Shown: positions 33,901-48,900 of the stretch, one piece after another
Layout: every line of letters begins with the position of its first letter
Numbering within the stretch: the first letter of the stretch is position 1
Source of the DNA: Ariolimax columbianus
Taxonomy: Eukaryota > Mollusca > Gastropoda > Stylommatophora > Arionidae
Length of the DNA: 64,000 bases
Direction: 5' to 3'
Assembly: GCA_036924085.1 (NCBI GenBank)
Contig: JAVGWX010000005.1
Coordinates: 82,551,666 to 82,615,665, forward strand
Made by a program: the position numbers and the translations under genes
Notes under the pieces: model-generated
The model's input: only the letters and a program-made list of their open reading frames with translations
Database searches by the model: none
Told to the model about the DNA's origin: nothing

Positions 33901-36900
33901 AAGTTCCAAGATTTGTTTTATATTCTTGTTTATTAACCTTTACCGTGTCACGAACGTGAAATTGTGATGCGTTCGTTCCTTACTTTGGTCAAAATTCTGC
34001 GCCAGCTCCAGGGTCATCGCTTTATCGTAAATAAACTAGAGGGGTTAATATCATAGAAATGGCTGAACATACTGCTCTTTTGATTGTAGGGAGTTCCAAC
34101 TTCCACTCTGTACAGTTAGATACAAACAATGGCCATTTTGAAAGGATTTTTGGAAAGAATTTCTTCTGCTTTTCTCTTGGATTTTAAGATTCACACATTG
34201 AGAATGGGAGAGTTAAATTTCTGCAACAGATTTTTCGGAGGTAGATCTATTTAGTCTGTTTATGTCAGGTCATCCCGTAACTGGTGAGGCCGTTGGGACA
34301 CACATGAAGACAACCCCACACCATCCCTCTCTGTCAGCGGCCACTGCCTGTGCCTCCTCTGGTTTAAGATTGGTCCATTCTTTTATGTTGTCCTCTCATC
34401 TCTTTTTTGGATGACCTCTTCGTCATCTGCCTTGCACCATTCTGTGCAGGATCGTATTCCCAAGACCATTTGATCTCAATATGTGCCTGTATCGATCGAG
34501 TTTCCTTCTTTTGACAGTAGCCAAAAGGTCTTCAAAAGAACCTAATGCTGTTGTAATTCTTTCTTGTATTTCCTCATTTGTAATTTGGTCTTTGTACAAG
34601 ACGTTTAGAAGTCTTCCGAAACATCTCATCTCCAAGTCCTGTATCCTTCACTATAGATCAACTGTAATTGTCCATGTCTCACAAGCATAGAGGCATATTG
34701 ACAGGACCAATGTACGCATTAATCTGATTTTTGTGCATATGGCTAACCATTTATCGTGCCAGATTTTGTTAAGCTGCGCAAGTGCCGCTTTTGTCTGTGC
34801 TATTCTGGCCAAAACCTGACATTTTGATCCTTCATCACTGATGATCATGCCCAGATATTTAAAACGGTCGAACACTTCGAGTTACTGGCCATTAGCTTTT
34901 ATTCGGCTGTTGAAGCCCGCAACGTTTTTGGTCATTAATTTTGTCTTTCCAGTGTTAGTCTCCATACCATAGTCAAGAGCTGTTTCATCTAGCCATTCCT
35001 GGAGAAAAGTCAGATTGAGAGAAACTGAATGAGAGCCAGAGAAAGAATGGCAATCATGAGGAAACTTGCTGGCACAAGCTGGGGAGCAGATGAAAGTATA
35101 CTAAAGAAACTGTACACTGGAAGAGTGAGCCCAGTTCTCGAGTATGGCATTTCGGCATGGACAACAGCAGCAAAGGCGAACTTTGACAAAATTAGTAAAC
35201 TCCAAAACCAAGCCATGAGAGTTATAACAGGAGGCATGAAGTCAACGCCAATTGTAGAACTGGAAAAGATTACAAATCTGCAATCCATGACCGACAGAAG
35301 AGACTGCAAAGCCCAGCAGCAAGCACAAAAACTCAGAAGACTGACAGGCCATCCAATGCATAAGAGACTAAATAATTTTGGAAATGGGAAATTAAAGCGG
35401 AGAAACTTTGCAGAAATAGCCAAAGCAAAGATGAAAGAAGACCCTGTGATCGCACTAACGGGATCAAGATACTGCAGTGGTCAGCTACCTATAGCTGACT
35501 GCTAGCGTCAGGGCCAGCGAACCATAGCTGCCAAGACCCTTCTACACCTCCACGTGGTGATCCTGGATAACAGGCTTCAGCAGGGCAGACTGGCTAAGGA
35601 GAAGGGATCGAAGAGGGAATGCTAACCTGGTACTAAAAAAATGCTTGCTGAAGTTGGATGTGTTGGACCGAAAGGTGCAAATATCGCAGCCAAGCTGTAA
35701 ATTACGACACAACGCATTCCGTTCTCTGGACTACATTCTGTTACTTAAGCCCTTTCAGGGTTTGGTAGTGGGAGATTGAGAATGAACGAAGAAGAAGAAG
35801 AACGCACTAACAAAACCAAAGCCCATCCCTACTGTACGCAAACCTACCTGGAGGCAGCATATATTTCCAGAGGTGGTAGAAAATATACCAGGTATTGGAA
35901 ACAAGAACAGCCAGACTGAAAAAGAAAGAAGAGACATAACCCTGATGTACATAACGAAAAACTACCCAAGTATGGTCTGGACCATGCACATACCGACGGC
36001 TCTGTAACAAACACAGAACAGAGCGGCAGGGGTATTCCTGGGCCTACCAATTGGTAGAAAAATAACACTGTCAGTGGCAACTGGAAAATACACAAGCAAT
36101 TTCAGAGCGGAGGCAGAGGCACTGAGGGCTGCAGTAGAAGAAATGGCGACAGGTAAGAGAAATGAAAGCCATATAGTCCTGCTTACAGATGCCCTGGCGG
36201 TAGTCACAGCACTAAAAAGCCAGAAAAATACTGAGCTCAATGATGTCAGAGCAGTACTCTGTCAACTATGCCAGCAGTCCGCACCAAAAAGAGTAGTGGT
36301 ACAGTGGGTTCCATCCCACTGTAACATCCAAGGCAACGAGGAGGCAGACAGACTGGCAAAAGAAGGTGCAAGGCTACCACAACCATATCCTAGTGTGACA
36401 TACGAAGAGTCAAAAAGGCTTATTAGAGCTAGAGATACATGACCAAATGGGAAACAACATACTGGCTACACAAAAAACTATGCCTATTACCAGTTGAACA
36501 GAAGAGAGCAGGTCGTGGTCTTCAGACTTCCCACAGGCAACAATAGACTGAGGTACCACCTATTCAACAAATTGAAGATAGGTGTCACTGACGAATGCTC
36601 GTGTGGTACCGGGAAAATGACCGCTGGACATTTGCTGCAAAACTGCCCGACATACGAGGACCAGAGAAAGCTGATGTGGCCATCACCAGTGGCAACACTA
36701 GACAAGCTCTATGGCAGTGTTTTTTTTGAAAAAAATACAGGTTGACGTCTGACAGCGTACGAAGAAAAAGAAGAAGAAATAGCGAGTTTCTCACAGGATG
36801 ATATCGATACACAATATAACAGGATCGCGGCTGGAAGTAGATTGTGTCGTTATCTTACATGCAATGAAAATACAACATTTTATACATCAAGATTGGAGAA

Positions 36901-39900
36901 TAATGAAAGCTGTACAATACAAGGTGCCCCGCAATTATTTTGCCCATGTGGTTTTAATGTGGAAGGTGTAGTTTCACTGGCTACAGTTGAATGTTGAGAC
37001 TGGTGTCAGCAAGATGTTCAGAATGTTCGCAGTTCAAAGGGGATTGTACGATTAATCATCACTTGTGGTTAATGGGTCCAAATAACGATTTCGACACAAG
37101 ACTTTCAAGTTTCACAACATATTGGCTCCATGCATGAGGTAAAACGTCATTACGGACTGGAAAGAACGGTTATGGAGGGCATGATACCTGAAAGTCGACG
37201 CAGGGGTCGGCCAAGGCAAAGGTGAATACAAGATATCAAGGATGCTTTAAATATTAACATGGAGCAGATTGACTGCAGGCCAAGATTTATATTGGCTGTC
37301 TGTGATGAGAGCGATGTTCTACAAAGGACATGCTACATGATGATGATGCATGGAAGTAATCCAGGACCTATGTGGAGAATGAATTTCTCAATGGTACTCC
37401 AGTGAAATCCAGCTTGGTGAAATTGAAAATGGACAAAACAAGTTAGAAAGAAAATTACTGAGAAGGGGATGGCTGACATAAAGGGGTGGTTTTTGGGCAC
37501 CACTACAGATGACGAATTAACATCTATAACAATATTTGATACTTTCACATGATCAGAAACTTTCTTGGAAAGTTTTGGTGAAAAGGAAGTACCAGTACTT
37601 ATATCTCATTACAAAGACCTTTCAATACACTGGAGCAAATAAGACATGGTTAAGAAAGCCCTGGATGATTGGTATGAATGAAATATGTGTAAACGGTCTG
37701 TCATCAAAAGATTTACTGGGAAAGGTAATGCCCCATAATGATAGGTTCCTGTTCTTTTGAAGGACCTGAAAATTGCCTCTATTCTACCAGTTTCTACAGC
37801 TAGCTTTGTATTGGGTTTCAGCTGGAAGAATCTGATAAATTATAAGTTAGAATCGTGTTTAGAGACTGAAAGATTAGAGGGCCTTATGATGGCGAATCTA
37901 AATGGACTTCTACTACCACAATTAAACCTACTAAAGCTATTGATAAATGTTACTTCACTGCTAAAACTACCATGCATAAAAAACACCATGCCTCTGACAG
38001 AAGTGCGTTTTCTTTTAAGAAGAAATAGGCTAATACTGTGTAAGTAATACAATATATTTTTGTTTTGGTATGCAGTGTTACAAAATAAAAGTGAATGAGT
38101 GCCTAGTTTAAATTTGTTAACATAAATTACCTGGCTATAGTTCGACCATGCTGACTGATTGACTGGTGAGCCACCCTAAAACAGATTGCTCTTAGCTTTC
38201 CAACCAGAAGGGTTTTCTTCTAAGTGTAGAAACGTTGCCTGGTTGTTTTAATCTGCTCTGTAGATAACAGAAAAGGCCATTCAAATTGTTGCTCACTTTG
38301 CTTTCACAGTAAATGAGCACTACGGTCTGAACCGGTTCCACCGTCAGATGGTTCGTGAGGACATTCCAGTTGCAAAGTATGTACAATCCGAAGAGGAGTT
38401 GAGACTACAACAGGAGAGGATGAAACAACTTGAACTTCTCAATGCCCAGTAAGTACATTTTCTTTAATAACTGATAAGGAAAGTGCCACGTCACAGCTAG
38501 TAGTGACATGCTAGACATGCTAGATGAGAAGTAGTTTGAGCTTTTTTCTTCTTCTCATTTTCTTTTACATTAAAAAAAAAGTGTGATCATTTCTCTTCCA
38601 CACCGTCTCGTCTTTCATTGCAGTAAGATAGGTACTTATAAGGAAAGCCCATTAATAACTTTGTTTATTTCTTGTATTTTAATTAAATGTGGGCCTTGGG
38701 AAGGAACCTGCGATCTTATGGGAAAGAGATGGTAATAGCCAATTGGTCTCTGTGTTTGGAGGTTAGCTGTCAATAAACAGACGAGAACTAGAAAATGTGG
38801 TCAAAAGGAGGAATTCCCTCACAATGCAAAGACATAACAGGCCTATCACCTATTTGTCTGCATGCTCAATTGCAAGTGTTTACAGCAAGAAAACATGATG
38901 GACCGACAATGAACTGGCAGGAATAAGTCTACGATTTTTGGAACATGGGACATTTGAAGTATCAGCAGAAAAGACAATTTCATTGAAGAAATCAAAATTG
39001 AAAATCCTAGCTTTTACAGAAACTAATAAAAATAGGACAGAGGGTCATGTATCTTTTGGGTAACATATTTCTCTACAGTGGAGTTTCCACTTTTAGCAGA
39101 GCCAAAGGGGAAGTGAACTGTAATGTGGCCAGGAGTCAAAGTTACCAACATCAAGGGATGGAAATTTATCTCTGAGCGCATTGCGGTGCTGGACCCCAAA
39201 GAAGAAGGCAAGATAGTTAGCATCACTATTGTTTATGCACTATGTGAGGGTGATGAAAAAATGCCAAAGAAGGATTCTTTGAGGTGCTTGAATACAGTAA
39301 ATGGTTGTAATGATGAAATGATCCTTTTTGGCGACGATTTCAGTTCCAGAGTGGGAAATCATCATTCTAGATGGGCCAGAGTGACTAGGAAATACGAAAA
39401 AGATGTTCTGGATGAGAATGAAAAGCGACAGATTCTGCAGTGAGCAAAACCTGATCATTCCAAATACAAAGTTTTCTCACAAGCACCTACGCTGGACATG
39501 AACTGATGAGAAATCCATTATTGGTTATGCTATTGTGAAGAAAGATTTATTAAAGTATGTGAGACATGTGAAATTAAATCAGGACACGACAGGTTTGCCT
39601 ACTGTCACCTTTCCTGTTCATCCTGGCAGTGGATTGGATTATGAAAGTAACAACAAATGAGAGAAATGGAATAAACAGCTGGAAGACCTGGATTTTGCGG
39701 ATGATATAGCCCTTCTGTCCCAAATCCAAATGCAAAGGAGACTGGATTATATCTCTAAACAAGTCGATTTGAAGTTCCATGAGGAAAAGACAAAAATAAT
39801 TAGAGTCAATGCATCAAACACAGAACCAATCAGGCAGAGAGTACCACTGGAAGAGGTAGAGGTATTTACATACCTAGGAAATATCATCAACAAGGAAGGA

Positions 39901-42900
39901 GGAACAGACGAGGATATAAAAACAAGGATACAAAAAGCAAGAGTTGCATTCGGAATGTTCAAACCCATATGGAACTCCAAGGAAATAAGAAGGAAGACAA
40001 AAATAAGGATTTTCAATTCAAATGTGAAACTAGTCTTGCTGTATGGAGAGGAAACCTGGAGAATGACCAAAGGCAATGACAGAAGACTGCAGGGTTTTGT
40101 CAACAGATGCATGAGAAAAGACTCTTGGTATAAAATGGTTTGACAAAGTTACAAATGACAGAGAGAGAGCGGGACAAGGTAAATTGTAACCGGAAATCTT
40201 AGGAAGAAAGTGGAGATGGATGGGTCATACATTAAGAAACCCCAGGCCAGTATCACCAGGCAATCCCTACCAGGGAACCCTTAGGGAAGGAAAGGCATAG
40301 ACAGACCAAGGAATACACGGAGACGTGATCTGGAGGCGGAAGTAAAGAAAACAGGAAAAAGCTGGAAGGAAGTGGAAAAGATAGCACATGACAGTGCTGC
40401 TTGGCAAGGGTTGGTTGATTGCCTATGCACTCCTGTGTGATAGAAGGCGAAAGAGATTGGCAACATGTCAGAGCCTGAGAAGACCAGAAATCAGAAGTGA
40501 CCATTACCTCATGACAATAAAGAGAACAACAAAGAGCAGCTCCACCAAAACAACACCCACAGTTAAGTAAGCACTCAAAAAGGACAAGCAAGGATAAAGA
40601 CCTACAAGCTAAGATAAGGGAGCCAGAAGGTAGGACCAGATGTCAGGGACTTGTATTGACAGCAGTGAGAAGTGCAAAAGACCCCCAAAGGACCTAGGAG
40701 CTCTCTGGTTAACTTTCTAGACCATCCTCAAGGCAGCTGCAGCAAAAAGCATATGATGAAGTCAGTGTCAAGACGGATATAAAGAGGGCACTTTGGTGGT
40801 CAGAAGTCAAAATTATATGGGTAAAGAAAAGGGAGCAAAAACACAGCAGGAAAAACAATAGTATACAAAATTATATAACAAATAGAACAAAGTACGAAAT
40901 AACTTTGATGTCAGGTAGGGCAAGATTATATCTCTTCATACTGCCCATTGATGATATCATAAAAGCCATTAAAGAGGCAGCCAAAAATTAATAAGTGGGA
41001 TACTAGCTGATGATGTGTCCTTGATTACCAAATCAGAGGCACAACTCCAGACCAACATTCAAATCTGAAAATAGGAGCTGGAAAAGAGAGGAATGACCCT
41101 TAGCAGTTCAAAAACAAAAACCATGTTGGTCTCAAAAGAAGTGAAGAGATATCACATTAATTTGGTTGAACAGTTTTTTTAACATTGTTAAGTAGTTCAA
41201 TTATCTTGGAGCTATAATAAACCAGAAGGTATCAAATAAGAGTTGACTATGCGAAGAGCAGCAACTGTCAAACTTTTTCATGCCATAAATAGAGGATTCC
41301 TCAGCAAAATTGACAAGTAAGAACATATAATGATTTTATCGCTCCACATGTATACCAGTTTTGACTTATGATCAATGACCACAACCCAGAAAAACCAGCT
41401 CTTAGCCTCTGAAATGAGATTTATAAAAAAGGTGGTCCAAGTAACAAGATGTAGCAAGGTTTGCAAGTCAGACAATACAGCATGATCTTGAAACTACTGT
41501 CCCCATCCTGATGGATGGCATAGGACCGTATACAGCCTATGAACTAAGAGACCATCAACGTTCAAACCCTTTGTCATCTGCTGAAAAATGACCACCAATG
41601 GCTTTGCTCAGTTCAGTCTAATCTCAAAGGTGAAACATATTGATCGATACCTCCACCTTACAGCTTTGTTTACGCTCCTGGAAAGAGACTGTGTCACAGA
41701 AGTCTGATCAACGAGGTGGGGGGTTGACACTGATCCCCATAGTGGTAAGCTTACTGAGGCGCTTCACATTGCACTATAGCCAGGAGAACCCGATCCACCT
41801 TAAGTGCAACTGTGAATGTAAGAAGAGCCACTGTAACCAACTACCAAGGAACATTATCAAGAGTTAACTCATCATGATTAGCTTCAAACAATGTCTCGTC
41901 TGCCAGCTTATGTCATTGGAAAGTGCAATCATCATTCACGTGCCATCTGCTTGGCCCTTTTGTTGCTAATTCATGTCCACTCATTAACATTCTAATCATC
42001 ATTCACGTGCCATCTGCTTGGCCCTTGATGTTGCTAATTCATGTCCACTCATTAACATTCTATCCATCAGTGAATTACTGCACAAATTATCAGCGTATTT
42101 AGAAATAAATATGTTTTTGTTGACCACAGGGCTGAGGAAGATGCAAAAATAGCAAAGAAGATTAGTAGACATGTCAAACAGGAAGTCCAGAACCATGACG
42201 ACGATGAAGAGTTGGATGATGAGGTAAGGACACATAAGAGTTGCCCATTGCAAGCAAAGATGTATGTATATTTGTGTGTCTCTTGATTTATATGCATGTG
42301 TTGGGGTATGTGTCTTTAGTTGGAGAGTATGATTAGTTGTATGATGTTTAGGTTTAATCTTTTTATTTGTGGTCCTAAAGGTTGCCAAAATCAGTCTTGA
42401 TCCAGCTGCATGTCACTCAATAAAAGTACCCTGGGCTTCTGGTGTTACCTCCTCACTGTGTGCTGCATTCTCTTCTGCTTGACCAGAATATATAATTGTT
42501 TCATCTGGTGTTTAGATGTACTTTACTTGCTTGTCTCAATCTTATTTCACTAAGCCCAAGGATGCTGATGTTATATTTTCCCCTCTATGGCAATTTGTTG
42601 TTCTCTCCATCTCCCACATGGTTCTTACGTTCCAGATGCCAAGTCTAGAGGTCTTCTTAGTCTATAGAAAGAATGTTGTCAAACCAGTTTCCTTGCGGCT
42701 GTGACTGGTACATGTCTTAGGCCCTATTGAAGGTCCTTTCTCCTTCAAAGTGGCTCGTTAGTTATATTGGTAGATGTTTTTGCAGCAAGGTGGGTTATAT
42801 GGGATTGGAGAGCTGACCCGATGACCAACTCTTCTTGCTTCTCATCCTGGTTTGGTATCGGTCATGGCTGAGTTCAACACAAAATAGAGAGATTAAAATA

Positions 42901-45900
42901 AAATAAGATCACTAATGTTGAACTGTTGGAAAGAACCAGACAGATATCAGGGTATCATGACATGAGTAGAAGGGTCTGGCATTGGATAGAACACGCATTA
43001 AGGAAACCAGCTCATAGCATTGCAAGACAATTTCTGTTTTGAAACCCCCACTGATCTGCCTGATTGAGTACCAAGATTCCAGTATTCCGGCAGTAATTGA
43101 AAAATGTTTATACGCAGATTGGAAATAAAAAGTAAAAATTCCACAATTTATAATTACAAAACTCTTGAGAGAAAAGTATCTGGTACAAAACTGTACACAG
43201 TCGTACACAAAAATAAACTACAAATGTGCGAGTAACTTGTACAAGTTAACATTGTGCATATTTAGTAACATCTGTTCCTTTATTTCTTATGCAAACCCAC
43301 CATTTAGGAACTGGCACGGCAGCTACAAGAGAAAGAAAAGAGAAAATATGAGAGACATATAGAGAGGAAAAAAGAAAGAAAGCTCAAAAAGGAGAGACAG
43401 ATTCTGGAAGCAACCCTGGCCAAGGAATCAGAGGAGGCCAGGTTGGCTCACAATTCAGGTTGTTGTTGTTTACTGGAACTGTTTGCTATTTTACACCTAA
43501 CACAAAGTTTCCTTAGCATCATATATCTATGTTGTTCTAGTAGTTCTTCTGCATCTCATTGAGTAGGAATTCATGCATCTCATTCTACCTTCTGGATATT
43601 CCATTCTATCTCATCAATCAGAAAGTTAAATCTAGTTTAGGTCCATACCAAAGGGAGGGGTGTTACATTGTGCAATGTCTGTCACACAGGGAGGCTTTCC
43701 AAGTATGCAACTCTTCCGTCATGTATCTGGCTATGGAAATGCCAGGGTTAAGGCCATGATCCATGTTGTTCCCCCAGATTTATCTAAGCCAATGCCTCAT
43801 CTCGGGTAAAATAGCTTTAATTCAACTGATGATCTTTGTCCAAAAAAATACATAATTTTGTCCATCCCAATTTTGTTCCTGATATTTAAGCTCCTCCAAT
43901 TAATAAAGTTTATGCACAGCATGTGTTCTTTTAAAAAAAATAATATAAATTTTCAATTTTACATTCCTTCAGTAAAATATATAGACAAGACTGTCATTGT
44001 AATCTCTTTTACACTAATCTACATCCACACATAGAAGATATCTTTATTCCATTCCATTTATTAGTCAATTGTGGGGGACGGCGTGGTTAAGTGGCACGGC
44101 TCACAATCCGAAGGTGCTGGGTTCGATCCCAATCACAGCACCGGCCGTTACCCTGGGGAAGCAAACCCTTAGGAAAATGCAGGAGGAAGCAGACCCTTAC
44201 ATAAAATGCATGCTGAAGTTGGATGCACTGGGCCGACAGACGCAAAATAAAAACCACAGTGCAGCACACACCGCCTTGGAGATTAGAGAAAATAAGGTGA
44301 ACGCAAAAAAAAATAATTTATATGTGACATGTCAATGCAACATTGCTAAAGATGAATAGAGCTCAAGTGAATGATATTGTGTGGGAGTTTACAGTGAGGA
44401 AACACATTTCTGGACTGATTCATGACCTTGCTGTTTCATTTATCCAAACAAAAGCAGGTTTGAGCTGTGAGCTGTACCACTAACCATAATGCCACTTTGA
44501 CCCCCAGTTCTGATATCAAGGTTGCCCTGAGATTGCATATGTGCTGTGACTTTTCTATGTGCATAGTTGTGGATATGCTCAGTCATCGGCAGGTCAAACA
44601 GTGTTTTTTAATTCTCAGTTCCTTTCTGTAGTCTGAGTATAAAAGCATGGATAAGTCTGGTTCAGATGCCACACTAGAACAGAAACATGGACGAGACCTT
44701 TATTGCAACGAAAAAGCCTTCATCGGGTACAACGGACTACATACATAGGAACTAACACATCATGGAAGAAGAGATGAACACGTCAAAAAGTGATATGAAC
44801 ACATTATGGAAGAAGAGATGAACACATAATGGAAGAAGAGATGAACACGTCAAAAAGTGATATGAACACATAATGGAAGAAGAGATGAACACGTCAAAAA
44901 GTGATATGAACACATAATGGAAGAAGAGATGAACACGTCAAAAAGTGATATGAACACATTATGGAAGAAGAGATGAACACATAATGGAAGAAGAGATGAA
45001 CACGTCAAAAAGTGATATGAACACATTACAAAAGATTGTAATAGCTGCCCTTTCATAAGTCAAGCAGCGACAGTGTCAGACACGTGTATTCAGGTGTGAC
45101 TGCAGCCCGTACTGAGTGGACAGTATTAGTAATTGAGACATCATTTATTCTATCCTTTCGCGCATCTCGCTTTTTCTGTGTCTCAGTAATGATTTTCTTC
45201 TCAGCAACGCGAGCACTGTGTGTGATGGCAGTGTGCCAAGGCTGAGGGGTTCAGAGCAAACAGCTTCCAGGGTGCAACATCAAGGACAAAACTGTTCAAT
45301 GAAAAATTTAGTCTTTATAATGTTTCTTCTGTCTGTCCTTATGAGCGCTTGCCTGTTCTGAGCTCACAGACAACAGCTGCTTTGGGAAGTGATCTTTGGA
45401 CATGTGAACAGCATGCCAAGACTATCTGATTTGGGCTCGCTGCCGCAAGAAAATGGATGCCCGAGGGTCGCACCCTGCTGAGAACTACCGAGTTGGGCAC
45501 TCAATCCTCCCAGCCAATCCTGAGCAGTCTGTGGAGACAACCCGAGTGGAAAATGTTGAGTTTCCTGACATGCATGACTTTCCATGTTTCGCATTTGTAT
45601 AGAAGGGTGGTTAGCACAACAATAGGATACACCTTAAACTTGGTGGCAACACTGATTCCTTGCCGGCCTCAAACCTTTGCTCATAGCCTTGCAAAAGCAG
45701 CACTTTCTTTGGCAATTCAGCTGTGGATCACAGAGTATATATATTCGCTTCTCTGGTGAGGGTACTACCAAGGTAGGTAAAGCTATCAACTGCTTTTAGA
45801 TGTTCGTTCTTCTTCTTCTGTGTTCATCCTGAAAAGGACATTGGTCGTGATGTGTCGTAGTTTATAGTGAGGCTGTGATATCAAAGTCTTTCAGATCAAC

Positions 45901-48900
45901 GCATCCAATTTCAGCATGACAGTTTTGGGGCCAAGTTTGTCTTCCCTCTTTGGCCTGCAATCTTTGCTGCTTTATTGCAGTCTGTTTCCAGGGCTGCCAC
46001 TTGGAAACAGCCATGAATTGTTGCCAGCTCATTCACTGTTACATCTTCAGTCCCATAATTTGGTATTTCTACTATCTATATGTCTAAGATAGACTTCTCA
46101 AACATGGGATTCATGCTACTGTTCTTGTTTGTTGGAGTGACAAGCAGTTATGATACTGGTTTCCTGAAAAAGAGGGTATGGATTCAAATCCTAGTCTGGC
46201 TAAAGTTTATTTCTATATGGAAGGGGCGTGGGTAAAAATGATAAAACCTAACATGTACACTGTATGGCACTGCTTACAAACCAAACTTATATACTTGGAT
46301 TCATGAACCAGCAAGGTTGTACCACCATAGAAGTCAACCACTTTTAAAAAATGAATGCTCAAATCAGGTTTCAAACCACAGTACAGGGCAGTCCACATTA
46401 GAAAACAAGGTAAACGAATAAACTAACACAGTACACTCTCTTTCTCCTCATCAATCATTCTAAACAAATTTGAACTGTGTACTCTTAAAAATGAATTTGT
46501 TTTATAGTAAAGGAACTGAGGTTATTCCACAGCCACTTTTATTGCCAGCTAAAAATGATTTATGTTTGTTATTTCCATGCTATCTTCTAGAGAACAGCAG
46601 CCATGTGTCAGCTAGCGTGGAGTCACTGAATTTACAGGGAGTCAGCGTTACCAGGTAAGAACGAGTAGGCATTATATGTTGTTTTTTTTCCCTAAAATGA
46701 GATCGCAGATAATATAGCAGAAAGGAGTGCCATTAAATGGTCAGCAACAACAAAAAATACAGAACAGCTGTAGAGAAGGTTTGTTAAACACTTGGGCAAG
46801 GGCCAAAACTGGAGACGACTATTTCATCATCGCTCGTCCTCAAACTCCCTCTACCAAGCCCTGAAGTGGACGTTGCAAGTAGCGCGATCTAGTTCAGAAA
46901 ACGGAATGTGTTGTGTCGTAGTTTACAGAGTGACTGCAATATTTGCACATTTCAGTCCGATACATCCGACTTCAGCATGGCATTTTTTGGTACCGGGTTA
47001 GCCTTCCCTCTTCAATATCTTCTCCTTAGCCAGCCTGCCCTGTTTCAGCCTGTTGTCCAGGATAGATGACTTTAAATCTCAATCAGTCATATCTAAAAAA
47101 GATGCTACAAATCATCTTGGACATCCAACTTACATTCTAATATAAATATCACAAAAAAGGCTTTCTCAGCCATGTATTACCTGGCTTGAAAGGGTAGGTC
47201 TCTATGGAATAACAACAACATAAGAGACAACCAAGTTGGGTTGAGCATTGGGCTGGCTACCCCATATCTAAGTCGCTTAATAAATAAAAGACATGTACAT
47301 TCCATGGTACTACATGAGATAAGTGTGTGCCTTCTTGGTTCTATGTCTGCTGACAAGTGAGCAGAAGCAAATAAGAGTGAATTGCTATCGATAGTTGCTG
47401 AAAAAACATTTTGAATATCATGGTGACAGTAGATGACTTAGGTTCACCATTATGACCCGAATACAAAATCTCCAGCATGCAATGGAAAACCCCAGGCTCC
47501 CCGACACCTGTCACGCTGACTGTTTTTTAGGGCACCAACCGTGTCATGTTAAAAGATATCCTTTCTCGTGGCAGCACGATTAATGGACAGTAATGCAGAT
47601 CTCTTCACTAAACTAAGAAAGACTGACCAGAATATGAGGGATATCACACATTCAAAATCTTCAGCATGCAATGTAAAACCCCAGATCTCTTCACTAAACT
47701 AAGAAAGACTGACCAGAATATGAGGGATATCACACATTCAAAATCTTCCTGTGCTTAAAGACAATGCCCACTATTACAAAACTCATCTTGTGGAGCAAGC
47801 AACTACAACCAAAGATTTGAATATTCAAATTCTTCCATGCCCGCCCTTTTCTCAGCATCAGACTTTTTTCATCTCCGAAATCTCAAACAGCTCAAAGGAA
47901 ATCATTTTGACAGCAATGAAAATGTAATATTGGCATGTGATAACTGGCTTAATTTGAAGGGGAAAAATAGGCTGTTCTATTCCCAAGGTCTTTTCAAGAT
48001 CACACAGATGGCAGGAGTGTCACTTCAGGTGGTGGCAAATTTCAGCTTTGTGTGACATTCCGTTGATGGTTAGGTTAAAGAATTATGACCAGTATCATGA
48101 AGTGTAGAGTCTTCTTCTCTTCTTATAAAAGAAGAACGACTTAAGTCACAAGAATGCTCAGCTATTTTTTTTTAAATCACATTTGAGTTGTTTTCTGACA
48201 ACCAGAGTCACACCCTCAGGCCATATTGAGGACAATGGAGACTTCAGCGACTTCTACAACTTGCCCAATGAGATGGATGAGTTCTCACGGTTGGAGATTC
48301 AAGCCTCTCAGGATGAAGTAAGCTCTCTCTTTTGTCTGTTTTCATCATTAATGGGCTTCTGCAACAGGCATTGAAAAACAAAACAAAGGTTAAAACATCT
48401 ACTGAATTTAACAACATGCTGCTCATAGTGTCATTAATTTTTTTTGTCATCTTTTGTGTCCTGTTGCCACCTTTTTACAAATTGTCTCATTAACAATGGC
48501 AGTTGGTCTGCCGGGGATTTTGTGCATGGACAAGGACAAGAATAGCACTACTGCCTCACAGATAGCATGTCATAAGAGGCGACTAACTGTGTGACATGGC
48601 ATAACACTGGCCATGGTTAGGTGGTTTGTTTAGAGCAGCATAGATGGTGCCTAACAGGCTGCAGGTCTTCTTTGCTCAAGTGTTTGAGTCTATTAAGATG
48701 GACTCACACATTGGTTAACCACCCTCCGTAAGCGCTTATCCCAACGCAGCGCGAAGTATTAAGCTGCTCGAGCCTAGCCTGCTAGGCAGGAAACGCATCT
48801 CCCGGCTACATCCAGCTCAAACCAGAGCTGGAACCTGCGCAGGGGCATTTGCCTCTATAGAAGTACAGGTCGGCTAAGAACTAACAACACTGGCAGTTAG

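Noticed and set aside
37536..38047. Two adjoining open frames (74 and 96 codons) as a gene or domesticated transposase
   Set aside because: Different frames, internal stops, no motif I can name and no splice logic; left as unassigned intron.
44078..44150. Functional tRNA gene (good A and B boxes)
   Set aside because: No complete cloverleaf with paired acceptor stem was found, and the same head plus body occurs at 24057, so it is a SINE.
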